Below, in pieces: positions 1 to 9,293 of a DNA stretch of 64,000 bases. The notes under the pieces are model-generated. The model searched no databases and was not told the origin of the DNA. It saw only the letters and a list, made by a program, of their open reading frames with translations. The DNA is taken from assembly GCF_000427295.1 (NCBI RefSeq), contig NZ_ATNM01000136.1, positions 1 to 64,000 of the forward strand, in the 5' to 3' direction. The DNA is from Cyclobacterium qasimii M12-11B (GTDB lineage: Bacteria; Bacteroidota; Bacteroidia; Cytophagales; Cyclobacteriaceae). The position numbers were made by a program, and so were the translations under genes. Numbering within the stretch: the first letter of the stretch is position 1; the number at the start of each line of letters is the position of its first letter.

Positions 1-1530
1 GCGATTCCTTTTTTCAAAAAGGCCATAGAGGAAAATAAGGCCTGCTGGGGAAATGGAAATTTGATACAAAACATCAATGAGCCTCAACAGTACAGGAATA
101 CCATGGCCCTTTGCTATGAAAAAATGGAGAAATATGATAGTGCAGCCTACTATTATATCGATGCTTTGGCTTTTCTGGAAGAAATCAAACCGAAATTTCC
201 TGAACAAGAATTGTTTATATCCTCCGCTATGGGAGTTGTAAAAGGTAATTTAGGCGGTGTGATGGCCAAGCTAGGTAATATTGGCGTAGCGAAAAAGCTA
301 TTAAAAAGCAGTATTGCAATCAATAGCCAACCCAATTATGATCATAGTGATGCCCAAACTGCCAAACTTAAATTAACCCAAATTTACATAAATGAGGGAT
401 CGCTTGATAAAGCTTTGGTTTACCTTGACGAGCTTGACAAAGAATTACCTAATTCTGAATTAAAAACCCGACAATATTTGGATATAATACTTCGATGGTA
501 CCTGATAAAAGGTGCTTATTACGAAAATAAAGGAGACATGGCAAATGCTTTAGCACTCATGAAATCCTACCATCATCTAAATGATTCCATCCAAAAAATA
601 GATCATGAATTGAAATATGTAGATGTGGAAGGGTCTTTTAGAAATGCTGCGCAAAATTACGAATTATCCATTGTCAACAGAGACAATAAAATTAAAAATA
701 TCTATCTCGCCACTGCTGCCAGTTTCACTTTTCTGTTGGCCATTTTCTTAATAGTCATTTGGAATAATCTAAAAAAATCAATAAAAGCCAACAACGTTAT
801 TCTTCAAAAAAACAGCGACCTTCAAGACACCTTAGGTGCTTTGGAATTTAGTCAGGCTGAAAACACCAAAATAATGTATATGGTAGCTCATGACCTGCGA
901 AACCCAATAAGTAGCATGATCATGATGGCAAATTTGATACTTGAAGACCAACAAGTCAATGGTGAAAACAAATACCTTTTAGAAAACATCAAGACTTCCT
1001 GTAGCAATTCATTGCAACTCATCACAGAAATGCTACTTCCCAATAAAAGAGACAAGCATTTAGTGAAAGAGGAAGTACAAATTGACAGACTTCTAAAGTA
1101 TTGTGTTGAAATACTAAACCACAAAGCGGAAGAAAAACATCAAAAGATACATCTGAATACGATCCCTGTTACCGCATTGATCAGCAAAGAAAAAATGTGG
1201 CGTGTTATTACTAATTTAATAGCAAATGCTATCAAATTCACGCCAGTAGGGAAAAATATTGACGTAATCATGCAGAACACGCATGAAATAATAACCATTA
1301 AGATAAAAGATGAGGGAATTGGGATTCCAAATTCATTAAAAAACATGGTATTCGATTGGGATACTATGGGCAAAAGAGAAGGCACAAATGGTGAAAAATC
1401 TTTTGGAATGGGATTGGCCATTTCAAAACAGATCATATCAGCACATGATGGGAAAATATGGTTTGAATCCAAAGAAAATGTAGGAACTACTTTTTTTATT
1501 GAGCTTCCAGTGAGAGCTAAACGTCTTTAG
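1..1530 (+). CDS. TPR-containing sensor histidine kinase (5' end outside window)
   Basis: The reading frame is open from base 1, so the start lies upstream. The visible 509 residues begin with helical TPR-like repeats (about 1-220), followed by one membrane segment (about 231-255), a coiled linker, a HisKA dimerisation domain with the phospho-acceptor in MVAHDLRNP (His at about 297) and a C-terminal HATPase domain with N box NLIANAIKF, G1 box DEGIGIP and G2 box FGMGLAIS. This is the architecture of Bacteroidota TPR histidine kinases, in which the sensor part is in the periplasm and the kinase in the cytoplasm. No response regulator lies downstream, so the partner is unknown. The end of the protein looks complete. 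The signal sensed cannot be told. Confidence 0.9.
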   Translation, partial: AIPFFKKAIEENKACWGNGNLIQNINEPQQYRNTMALCYEKMEKYDSAAYYYIDALAFLEEIKPKFPEQELFISSAMGVVKGNLGGVMAKLGNIGVAKKLLKSSIAINSQPNYDHSDAQTAKLKLTQIYINEGSLDKALVYLDELDKELPNSELKTRQYLDIILRWYLIKGAYYENKGDMANALALMKSYHHLNDSIQKIDHELKYVDVEGSFRNAAQNYELSIVNRDNKIKNIYLATAASFTFLLAIFLIVIWNNLKKSIKANNVILQKNSDLQDTLGALEFSQAENTKIMYMVAHDLRNPISSMIMMANLILEDQQVNGENKYLLENIKTSCSNSLQLITEMLLPNKRDKHLVKEEVQIDRLLKYCVEILNHKAEEKHQKIHLNTIPVTALISKEKMWRVITNLIANAIKFTPVGKNIDVIMQNTHEIITIKIKDEGIGIPNSLKNMVFDWDTMGKREGTNGEKSFGMGLAISKQIISAHDGKIWFESKENVGTTFFIELPVRAKRL

Positions 1531-1994
1531 CCACTTTTTGACCGAATAGTAAACGCCTAGACCCAACCCACCAATTAAAATACTTAATCCCTTGCTATTT
1601 GAGCATTGCTTATAAGTTTTAGTGTAAACTCAGGCTGTATAGGCACAATAAAATTTCGATAGGAAAAGTTGAAAAATTGGGACAATGTTGGTGCCATCTA
1701 TTTTAAAAAAAAAAGGATACACCGATATTGCCATACCTGATTATCCGGCATTTAATTATAATCTTAACACTTTGACTTACCCTGTAAAAAGGCTGATTTA
1801 CTGCCTTTTGAATGGTTTACTAAGGGAGATCTGGACTAGCGACATCGAACTTTATTGTGAAATCTGGGTTTAAAGAATTGATAGGGTATCGATGAAATAA
1901 ATAAAAATTATTTTCCGTTAAAAATTGATTTGATATTTCGGTTTTTAATGCAATTTTTGATCCCAGTAAACCTTTATATCTATAGCAGGCAAAA
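1531..1994. other. intergenic region, no convincing gene
   Basis: AT-rich stretch between the kinase and the decarboxylase. One 62-codon open frame (1685-1873) has no family resemblance and was not accepted. The only usable signal is a promoter-like pair close to its right end, listed separately. Confidence 0.5.
1929..1959 (+). promoter_or_regulatory. candidate Bacteroidota promoter for the arginine decarboxylase gene
   Basis: TTTG at 1929-1932 is followed after 19 bases by AATTTTTG at 1952-1959, one mismatch from the Bacteroidota -7 element TAnnTTTG. It would start transcription about 30 bases before the ATG at 1995. Inference from motif and spacing only. Confidence 0.4.
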
Positions 1995-3383
1995 ATGAAC
2001 AAATACATAGATCTAATAAAGCAGACTTTTGATTTCCCTACCAAAGAATTCAAGGTAGAGGACAATAAGCTGCAATTCAATGGAATAAACTTATTGGATA
2101 TTATTGAAGAGTACGGCACGCCTTTAAAATTAACTTACCTTCCAAAAATTTCTGAAAACATCCAGAATGCGAAAACCTATTTTGGCAACGCAATGGAAAC
2201 GCATGATTATAAAGGAAGCTATACCTATTGCTACTGCACCAAATCTTCTCATTTTAGTTTTGTTGTTGATGAAGCCCTTAAAAACGGTGCACATATAGAA
2301 ACCAGCAGTACTTTTGATATCCCACTTATCAAGAGCCTTTATGCAAAGGGGAAAATCAGTAAAGACATCTTTATCGTATGTAACGGATTTAAAAGAGACC
2401 TTTACAAACAATACATTTGCGAATTACTTAATGAAGGTTTTGTGAATTGCACTCCTATTCTGGACAATATCACAGAAATCGATTATTACCTGGAACACGT
2501 TAAAGTCCCTTTTAAGGTAGGAATTAGAATTGCCGCAGATGAAGAACCTACGTTTGGATTTTATACGTCCCGATTGGGGGTAAGGTACAATGACATCATT
2601 AGACTTTATGAGGAAAAGATTAAAAACAACCCTAATGTAAGTCTTAAAATGCTTCATTTTTTTATCAATTCTGGCATACGTGATACTGCTTACTATTGGT
2701 CAGAATTGACACGTTTTATCCAGAAATATGTAGAACTTAAAAAACTAGCGCCTGACTTGGATACAATGGATATCGGAGGAGGCTGGCCCATTAAGACCAA
2801 TGTGTTTTTTGATTATGACTACCAATACATGGCAGAACAAATCATCAAAAACATCAAGTGGATGTGTGCTAAAAACAACACCATCGAACCAAATATTTTT
2901 ACGGAATTTGGTAGCTATACTGTAGGTGAAAGTGGCGCTGTATTGTATTCCATTCTGGATGAAAAATTACAAAATGATAAGGAGCTATGGTACATAATCG
3001 ATGGTTCTTTTATTACTCAACTGCCGGATACCTGGGGTTTGAATCAAAAATACATCATGCTTGCTATTAATAATTGGGACAAGGAATACCATAATATCTC
3101 ACTTGGAGGCTTGACTTGTGACAGCATGGATTACTACAATTCAGAGTCTCATCAATTCAACATCTACCTCCCAAAAAGAGAAAAAGACAATCAACAATAC
3201 ATTGGATTTTTCCATACTGGTGCTTACCAGGAATCATTGGGAGGATATGGCGGAATTCAACATTGCCTAATACCTGCGCCTAAACATGTGATTATAGACA
3301 GAAATAAGGATGGCACGATCCAACATCGTCTGTTTGCTCCAGAACAGGAAAGCAAAGACATGATGAAAATCCTGGGCTATTAA
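1995..3383 (+). CDS. speA: arginine decarboxylase (PLP, alanine-racemase-fold type)
   Basis: A 462-residue enzyme of the Orn/DAP/Arg decarboxylase family 2, in the short form commonly called arginine decarboxylase in Bacteroidota. The PLP lysine is probably Lys83 in YCYCTKSSHF at the end of the first barrel strand; the phosphate-binding glycine loop is DIGGGWP (about 258-264); the CDSMDYY motif near residue 375 carries the usual active-site Cys. The C-terminal beta domain ends with GYGGIQHCLIPAP, typical of this group. Expected reaction: arginine to agmatine plus CO2, cytoplasmic, feeding polyamine synthesis. The gene is alone and closes with a strong terminator. Specificity for arginine rather than another diamino acid rests on resemblance to the Bacteroidota group, not on a residue I can point to. 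Confidence 0.85.
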   Translation: MNKYIDLIKQTFDFPTKEFKVEDNKLQFNGINLLDIIEEYGTPLKLTYLPKISENIQNAKTYFGNAMETHDYKGSYTYCYCTKSSHFSFVVDEALKNGAHIETSSTFDIPLIKSLYAKGKISKDIFIVCNGFKRDLYKQYICELLNEGFVNCTPILDNITEIDYYLEHVKVPFKVGIRIAADEEPTFGFYTSRLGVRYNDIIRLYEEKIKNNPNVSLKMLHFFINSGIRDTAYYWSELTRFIQKYVELKKLAPDLDTMDIGGGWPIKTNVFFDYDYQYMAEQIIKNIKWMCAKNNTIEPNIFTEFGSYTVGESGAVLYSILDEKLQNDKELWYIIDGSFITQLPDTWGLNQKYIMLAINNWDKEYHNISLGGLTCDSMDYYNSESHQFNIYLPKREKDNQQYIGFFHTGAYQESLGGYGGIQHCLIPAPKHVIIDRNKDGTIQHRLFAPEQESKDMMKILGY

Positions 3384-3410
3384 CCTACCCAAATTTCAAA
3401 TAACTTTTAA

Positions 3411-3447
3411 ACCAGGGATACTGCATTCAGTATCCCTGGTTTTTTTT
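3411..3447 (+). terminator. rho-independent terminator of speA
   Basis: Perfect 13-bp stem (3411-3423 with 3428-3440), CATT loop, then seven T. It sits 27 bases after the speA stop codon. Confidence 0.93.
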
Positions 3448-3557
3448 GCTCATCGAAAAACTTAATAGAGTGAAAACCACTATGGTGCAACCCTATTCAG
3501 CAAAAGTTAACACACTTAGAATTGAACTAGTTATTTAGTCATTTTAGACATAAAAAT

Positions 3558-3583
3558 AAGCTATGAAAAATTTTCCATAGCTT
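3558..3583 (-). terminator. terminator of the tRNA-like RNA unit
   Basis: On the minus strand AAGCTATG and CATAGCTT form a perfect 8-bp stem around an A/T-rich centre (which can add A-T pairs), followed by ATTTTTAT. It lies 32 bases after the 3' end of the tRNA-like element, so it would end a transcript of about 150 nt. Confidence 0.65.
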
Positions 3584-3615
3584 AAGTCAATTAACAATAA
3601 ACCCAAAATAACCAG

Positions 3616-3678
3616 TTGTATTAGCAGGATTCGAACCTGCGATGTTACCATCGCCAACTCCCTTGTTAGGGTAATACA
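3616..3678 (-). ncRNA. compact tRNA-like RNA without D arm or normal anticodon arm
   Basis: Read on the minus strand, the 63 nt fold into a perfect 7-bp acceptor stem (TGTATTA at 3678-3672 with TAATACA at 3623-3617), a perfect 5-bp T stem GCAGG/CCTGC with the canonical TTCGAAT loop, and an unpaired A at the discriminator position (3616). CCA is not encoded. Where a tRNA has D, anticodon and variable parts (about 41 nt) there are only 31 nt: either a CCCT-AACA-AGGG hairpin, or a CTAAC/GTTGG stem with an AAGGGA loop, then GATG-GTAA-CATC, a 4-bp stem with a GNRA tetraloop. Promoter and terminator flank it, and a leader of about 20 nt would leave room for RNase P processing. It is not a usable elongator tRNA by structure. 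It could be a novel tRNA-like small RNA or a remnant; the full covariation of the stems argues against decay. Confidence 0.6.
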
Positions 3679-3704
3679 GTATCATTTCTTTCGATTTGAT
3701 ATCA

Positions 3705-3735
3705 CAAATATAAGGATAAAAATTATTTTACAAAA
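3705..3735 (-). promoter_or_regulatory. promoter of the tRNA-like RNA
   Basis: On the minus strand TTTTG (3735-3731) is followed 18 bases later by TATATTTG (3712-3705), a full match to the Bacteroidota -7 consensus TAnnTTTG. Transcription would begin near 3698, about 20 bases before the acceptor stem. Confidence 0.6.
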
Positions 3736-3739
3736 GTAT

Positions 3740-4066
3740 AAGCCATTTATTTATATTTTTTTTTAACTATCGAGATAATCAAAAAAAATTAGATATATAG
3801 TTGAATGATCTAATACTTTAAATTCTTCCATTGATAAAAGCTATTGAATCTTTGGTAAGAATTGAAATAAACAGCCAAAGCTAAACTTTATAAAACCAAA
3901 AATCCTGCCCACCAAAATGCAAATTCAGGGAGCAGGACACATTGTTACCCTCTAATGAGGAATAGCTCTAAAACAGGCCTAAAGAAATATATCTACAGCA
4001 CAATGCTTGGTTTTTATTAGCGCATTATGCCCTATTTTATGGAGGTGAAATTGATTTATTTTTAAT
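3740..4066. other. AT-rich intergenic region, no gene seen
   Basis: Region between the tRNA-like unit and the 3' end of the cytochrome c/sorbosone dehydrogenase gene. I see only short A/T runs and no coding signal. Confidence 0.4.
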
Positions 4067-5817
4067 CTACTGATCAGCATTAAATGATATTTTCCAAATA
4101 TTCCCACCTCTTTGTTTACCCCCAAACTCGATCAGGTAAAGGAAACCATCTACCAAAACAGCATCCACAGGCTGGGTAAAACCTTTGGCCACCCGGTAGG
4201 TATTTAATCGGAAATTCTCTTCTTTAGGCAAGTATTTTAAATCAAGTAGTAGCAAATCTTCCCCATTTTCTGTAAAAGGTTGCATTAAGGCGGATTTTTG
4301 ACCATTGGTATACCTTGCAACAAGCGCCTTACCCTTAAATCGCCCTGGCAAGGATTGTTCATTGTCGAGAACAAGACCAAGGGGTGAAGAATGGGGGGTA
4401 AAAGTTCGTATTCCAATTCCCAGTTCAGATGCATCTTGAACCTTACCAGTGATTTTGTCTCTAAATTTATCCGAATCTGGGCCATAGTTCATTATACTTT
4501 TACCAAAAGCTACACCTTGAGGTTTTTTTGGAAAAGTGGGGTCATTGTAGAAATCATCAGGCCAGGCTGCAGCAGCAGCATTTAAAAAAGCATCTTTATC
4601 AGGATCAGGAGTCCAGTTTGGGAATTGCTGTGGAGATTCTAAATCACCCATTACCCAGGGATAGCCATAATGATGCCCTTCTTTTACCCAAAACATGTCT
4701 TCATTTTGATCGTAATCTCCTGAATTGACCACCGCCAATAATCTCCCTTCCTTATCTAAGGCCAGATCGTAGGCATTTCTAAGCCCTTCTGCATATAGGT
4801 AACCCTTTTCCTTTAAAAACTCAAGATTGTCTGGTAACAATAAATCAACGGCATCAATTGGAATCCTAAAAACTTTTGAGGTGAGGGCCACGTCACGGGA
4901 ATTGGGGTAAGCTCCCAGGTTATCCTGAACCTCTCCGTGATCCGTACGACTGCCACTAACAACGTATATGCTCTGCCCATCATCACTCACCTGTAAGGCT
5001 GACCAACCATGATCAAAAGGTGTATTTGTAGTGCCATATTCTTCCGTCGTAAACACTACTTCTGGTTTTGCTTTCCCTGAATTCTCCCAACTCACCCTAA
5101 CCATTCTACCTTTAGTGCCTTTATCATTATTCACCCGAACATTACCACAAAGAAACAACTTACCTCCGTGCATGGTAGCTCCCTGTAACCTGCTGATTCC
5201 ATGATCCGAAACTTCTAGCATTTTTTCTAATTGGTGGGGATTATCTATAGGAAACCTATAAACTTCCCCTTCGATTGTCGCATACCAAAGGTAATTTTCA
5301 GGACCTTCCCATATTCTGACTGCCCTTGGTACAACTTTAGTAAAGTGTTCAATATAAAGATCAGGCACCAGGGATTCAGGTGCTTTTTGATCAATATCAT
5401 CTTCTAAAATTTTGCTTAAATTTTTAATAAAGTTGACTAAATACCAGCGTTGGTCATCAGTTAGTAAGTCTTGAAAGGAAGGCATTACAACTTTACCTTT
5501 AGTGATCTTATAAAACAATTCTCCATCTGTCTGTTTCTGAACGCCTTCAGAAAGCAAATCTGCAGGCTGGCTACCCATGGCCTGGCCTGCAGCACCATCT
5601 CCCCTCCCTCCTACACCATGACAAGTGGAACAATAAATCTGAAAAAGCGCTTTCCCTTTTTCAAACATTTCATCATCCATAACAGGGTTTTGAAGATTTT
5701 TAATACTATCAGGTACCTGCCAATCGTTATCCACGATAACAATGTTTCCATCTCCTTTCTTACAGGAAATGGTGATCACAAAAAAACAAGTAAAATTAAA
5801 AGACATTTGAAGTTCAT
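4067..5817 (-). CDS. cytochrome c / sorbosone-dehydrogenase-like lipoprotein (apparent frameshift in signal peptide)
   Basis: An exported oxidoreductase. The N-terminal part is a small cytochrome c domain with haem site CSTCH (residues 59-63 counted from the ATG at 5806) and a likely Met ligand in KVVMPSF. The rest, about 400 residues, is a six-bladed propeller of the glucose/sorbosone dehydrogenase type, usually PQQ-dependent, ending in LIEFGGKQRGGNIWKIS. The unbroken frame starts at 5806 with an uncharged leader, MSFNFTCFFVITISC. If one A is restored in the A7 run at 5780-5786, translation starts at the ATG at 5817 and gives MNFKCLLILLVFFVITISC, a proper lipoprotein signal peptide with lipobox Cys. 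I prefer the 5817 start. Electrons would pass from a sugar or alcohol to the attached haem. Substrate unknown. It is monocistronic. Confidence 0.8.
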
Positions 5818-5888
5818 AAACTATTATCTATAATTAAATTACCATCATAATTTAAAAAAATTGTTGGATAGATGATAATCGGGTCAGT

Positions 5889-5945
5889 ATATTTTTCTTT
5901 AGAAATATAAAAGATTCTTTAATCTATATTTCTAAAGAAAAATAT
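5889..5945. repeat. perfect 21-bp inverted repeat
   Basis: Arms at 5889-5909 and 5925-5945 are exact reverse complements, separated by 15 bases. It lies about 70 bases upstream of the start of the cytochrome/sorbosone dehydrogenase gene. There is no T tract typical of a terminator on either side beyond the A/T-rich arms themselves. It could be a large operator or an RNA hairpin in the 5' leader. Confidence 0.8.
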
Positions 5946-6307
5946 TTGCAAACAAAATAGATAAGTGATATATATAAACACTGTAAAGAAAACAGTATTT
6001 TAATTCTTAATTTGCAATAGACATTCTATTAATTGATGTAATTGTTTAAAAAAATCCTCCTTGTTGCCATTTCCATTTCATTAATACTATGCTATACTAA
6101 AATCTCCACCCAGCATGTTTAGCGACATCTGTGAAGCTTTCCGATGGAATTGGGACATTTTATCACAAATTCTTTTGCACAATAAGGGTTAAAAAAAAGG
6201 CTATTAAGAGGCCAGGTAATATTTCTCCATGGCCTCAATATTGATAGAAAATAAAATTTATTATCTTGGGTTACCAATTATCAGCCAGATCAAGACCAAA
6301 ATGAATC
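5946..6307. other. intergenic region between divergent genes
   Basis: No gene seen. A 7-bp inverted repeat (GAGGCCA at 6208-6214, TGGCCTC at 6230-6236) lies about 70 bases before the barrel-protein gene and may be a regulatory hairpin. TATCTTGG at about 6262-6269 is a weak -7-like match. Confidence 0.35.
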
Positions 6308-6850
6308 ATGAAAAAGCAGCTACTATTTATTATTTTATTGATCGGATTAATTAGTCCATCATTGGCTCAAATCAGGACAAATCAATTAAATATCGGTTTC
6401 GATGCTGGTGGCGTAATAAATGAATACTACAAAACCCAATTTCCTGCAGGTTTTGGCCTTTCTTTAAAAGGAGTGATCGGCATGCCTATGGATGCTCAGC
6501 TTAGCCTTTCAGGAAGTTACCTCTACTTCCCATTGAATTCCAATTACATTTTGCCTGATGGGGAAAACATTAGCCTTCATCAGATTCCTGTTTTTTTGGG
6601 TTACAGGGTTTACAGGCAGTCTTTCTTTTTTGAACCTCAACTGGGTGGGGCATTATTGATTAATAATAATAAAAACATAACAGGAACCCAGTCTACCAAA
6701 AACCTCCAATTTGCTTTTGCAGCAGAGATAGGCTATGTATTCAATCAATTAGAATTAAGTCTTCGGTACCAACAATCAGGAGGTTCGCCCTACCAAATGG
6801 CATTCCTTGGAGCCAGAGTGGCCTATATAATTGGAGGGGATAATTATTAA
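6308..6850 (+). CDS. small outer-membrane beta-barrel protein
   Basis: A 180-residue protein with a clear signal peptide (MKKQLLFIILLIGLISPSLAQ) and then alternating polar/hydrophobic strands with many aromatic residues, ending in FLGARVAYIIGG. The pattern and length fit the porin-family / outer membrane beta-barrel domain proteins of Bacteroidota, an eight-stranded barrel. The function cannot be inferred beyond outer-membrane location. The gene is alone, converges on the arg operon and shares a bidirectional terminator with it. Confidence 0.7.
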   Translation: MKKQLLFIILLIGLISPSLAQIRTNQLNIGFDAGGVINEYYKTQFPAGFGLSLKGVIGMPMDAQLSLSGSYLYFPLNSNYILPDGENISLHQIPVFLGYRVYRQSFFFEPQLGGALLINNNKNITGTQSTKNLQFAFAAEIGYVFNQLELSLRYQQSGGSPYQMAFLGARVAYIIGGDNY

Positions 6851-6974
6851 GGGAAAAGTATCAGTCAATAGAAAACAGTAACAAAATTGTAAACTTATTG
6901 TCCTGAAAAAAAGTAAGTGGTTTTATAAAAGACCAACCTTAGCCTTACAATAAACCTTTGAATCTGAATTAAAA

Positions 6975-7013
6975 CAAATAAAGCCTCTAATAATTTATTA
7001 GAGGCTTTATTTG
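6975..7013. terminator. bidirectional terminator between barrel gene and argJ
   Basis: Arms 6975-6993 and 6995-7013 are perfectly complementary over 19 bases; in practice a stem around GCCTCTAA/TTAGAGGC with an AT loop. A and T tracts on both sides let it work for both converging transcripts. Confidence 0.85.
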
Positions 7014-7024
7014 TAATTGTTCGA

Positions 7025-8236
7025 TCAGGTTGTATATACCGAATTAAACATTACATAATCTGTTGTGAGGTCAGACCCCCATCCAGTGGCTTCTTGTTTG
7101 CCTGTATTAATCTCAAGGTGAACTTTGATATGAGATTCCCGGAGCAGTTTTTTCATGTAGTTTTTATCAAACTTGGTAGGAGATCCTTTTAAGAGCACCA
7201 GTACCTGATTGTCAGCATCACCTAAATAAAGATTGGCTTTTTTATAATTAAAACTAATCCCGGCATTGCCACAAGCAGCGATTATTCTACCCCAATTGGG
7301 ATCACGTCCAAACATGGCCGTTTTCACCAAAGTAGAATCTGATATTGCTCTGATCAGCTTCATGGCTACATTTTCCGAAATGGCTTTTGAAACTTTATAT
7401 TCAATGAATTTTGAGGCTCCTTCACCATCAGAAACGATTAGTTTGGCAAGGTGAATCAATAATTCGCCGAGTTTTTCCTTAAACAAAATATAGAGCGGGT
7501 CATCTTCTTGGGTGATTTTATCATTCCCAGCCATCCCATTGGCCAATATTGCAACCATATCATTGGTAGAGGTATCTCCATCTACTGTGATCATATTAAA
7601 AGACCTATCCACACAATATTTTAACGTCTTTTGTAGTAATTTTTCGTCAATATCGATGTCCGTGGCTAAAAAGGAAAGCATCGTTGCCATATTGGGATGG
7701 ATCATTCCTGATCCTTTTGCAACGCCACCAATGGATATGGTTTTTCCTTCCCATTCAAAATCAACAAAACCTTCCTTTGCGAAAGTATCTGTTGTCAATA
7801 TGGCATTGGCCAGGAATGAACCAGCTTTTGCATCATTGGATAATTTTGGTACTGTTTCTTTTATCCCTGCTACCACATCTTCTGTAGGGAAAACTTCACC
7901 TATCAAACCGGTTGATGCAACAATTACATCATCAGGAGAAATATTTAAAGCTGCGGCAACAGTATCTGCCATTGCTTCTGCACCTTTTCTACCCTGCTCA
8001 CCAGTACAGGCATTTGCATTCCCTGCATTACATACAATGACTTGGGCTCTATTATTGGCAAGGTTTCTTTTGGTTACCTTGATTGGTTCGGCCTGAACTT
8101 TATTCTGTGTAAGCGTAGCAGCTGCAGCTGCTGGAACTTCCGAGAAAATGATGGCCAGGTCTCTTTTCATGGATTTAACACCTGAATGAGCACCCCAACA
8201 TTTAATTCCTTTTACACTAGTAATATTCTTAATCAT
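7025..8236 (-). CDS. argJ: glutamate N-acetyltransferase / ornithine acetyltransferase
   Basis: A 403-residue ArgJ. It moves the acetyl group from N-acetylornithine to glutamate, which makes the ornithine route cyclic. The precursor is cut autocatalytically at Thr185 in the motif MIHPNMATMLSF, which becomes the nucleophile of the beta chain. The frame extends upstream to 8281, but the start at 8236 (MIKNITSVKG) is preferred because it aligns with family starts and leaves a 13-base gap to argC instead of a 32-base overlap. Last gene of argB-argD-argC-argJ. Whether it is mono- or bifunctional (with acetyl-CoA) cannot be read from the sequence; no separate argA or argE is seen in the window. Confidence 0.95.
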   Translation of the reverse strand: MIKNITSVKGIKCWGAHSGVKSMKRDLAIIFSEVPAAAAATLTQNKVQAEPIKVTKRNLANNRAQVIVCNAGNANACTGEQGRKGAEAMADTVAAALNISPDDVIVASTGLIGEVFPTEDVVAGIKETVPKLSNDAKAGSFLANAILTTDTFAKEGFVDFEWEGKTISIGGVAKGSGMIHPNMATMLSFLATDIDIDEKLLQKTLKYCVDRSFNMITVDGDTSTNDMVAILANGMAGNDKITQEDDPLYILFKEKLGELLIHLAKLIVSDGEGASKFIEYKVSKAISENVAMKLIRAISDSTLVKTAMFGRDPNWGRIIAACGNAGISFNYKKANLYLGDADNQVLVLLKGSPTKFDKNYMKKLLRESHIKVHLEINTGKQEATGWGSDLTTDYVMFNSVYTT

Positions 8237-8249
8237 TACATTTGTTAAT

Positions 8250-9293
8250 TTATGGTTGCATTGGAACCTGTTGAAGACCAATGGATTCGTTCAATCCCAA
8301 CATAATATTCATATTATGAACAGCTTGACCTGCTGCACCTTTTACCAAATTATCAATGGCAGTAACCACTATAACTCTTTTGGTCCTCTCATCCCAAAAT
8401 GGATAAACGTCCGCATAGTTACTGCCTCTTACCTCTTTAATAGAAGGCGCTTGATTCCTCAGTCTCACAAAGGGTTTATTTTTATAAAAATCCTTGTAAA
8501 GTGAAGTTAGACTTTCCTGATCCATTTCTTTATCTAAAGATAAATAAGAGGTTGCCAGAATGCCTCTATCCACTGGTAAAAGATGGGGAGTAAACTGTAA
8601 AATAACCGAATTTTTCATTAAAAACGAAAGCTGTTCCTGAATTTCCACCGTATGCCTATGGTTACCAAGACTATAAGCTTTGAAATTATCATTTACGTTA
8701 GAAAAATGTGTAGTATTGCTAGCTTTTACACCTGCACCAGTAGCACCAGATTTCGCATCGATAATCGCTCCTCCTGGGATAGCTATTCCAGCTGCAAACA
8801 ATGGAGCCAGACTCAAAATAGAAGCTGTAGGATAACAACCTGGATTCGCCACAAGGGTAGCAGTACTAATTTCATCGAAGAAAAGCTCAGGCATTCCATA
8901 AACTGCATTTTCAAAGCCATCAGGGAACGTGTGCTCTTTTTTGTACCAATCCTCATAAACTTCGGGACTAGAAAGCCTAAAATCTCCCGATAAATCTATA
9001 ATCTTAACGCCAGCATCTGCCCAACGCTTTACAAACTCCATGGACACACCATGAGGAAGGGCTAAAAACACCACATCTATATTCTCTATGTCCACATCGT
9101 CTGCTCCAATCAATTCAAAATCAATAATCCCTGAAAATTGACCATGCAAATCTGAAAACCGCTTGCCTTTATGGCTTTCTGAGGTAATGCTAACTATATC
9201 TACTTCGGGGTGATTGATTAGGATTCTTGCTAGTTCTGAACCAGTATAACCTGATGCACCTACAATACTAACTTTATATTTATGATTTCTCAT
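8250..9293 (-). CDS. argC: N-acetyl-gamma-glutamyl-phosphate reductase
   Basis: A 347-residue NADPH-dependent reductase, third step of ornithine synthesis. The Rossmann motif VGASGYTGSELARIL is at the N terminus and the catalytic Cys is Cys153 in NPGCYPTAS; HRHTVEI carries the conserved His. A TTG start three codons earlier (9302) is possible, but ATG at 9293 is preferred; it overlaps the end of argD by 14 bases, which suggests translational coupling. Confidence 0.95.
   Translation of the reverse strand: MRNHKYKVSIVGASGYTGSELARILINHPEVDIVSITSESHKGKRFSDLHGQFSGIIDFELIGADDVDIENIDVVFLALPHGVSMEFVKRWADAGVKIIDLSGDFRLSSPEVYEDWYKKEHTFPDGFENAVYGMPELFFDEISTATLVANPGCYPTASILSLAPLFAAGIAIPGGAIIDAKSGATGAGVKASNTTHFSNVNDNFKAYSLGNHRHTVEIQEQLSFLMKNSVILQFTPHLLPVDRGILATSYLSLDKEMDQESLTSLYKDFYKNKPFVRLRNQAPSIKEVRGSNYADVYPFWDERTKRVIVVTAIDNLVKGAAGQAVHNMNIMLGLNESIGLQQVPMQP

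Noticed and set aside
1685-1873. 62-codon open frame on the plus strand
   Set aside because: Low-complexity start, no family resemblance, no promoter or ribosome-binding context, in AT-rich DNA where such frames arise by chance.
3616-3678. Reading the element as an ordinary tRNA
   Set aside because: Only 31 nt lie between the 5' acceptor strand and the T arm. No D arm fits and no 7-base anticodon loop with U33 can be formed.
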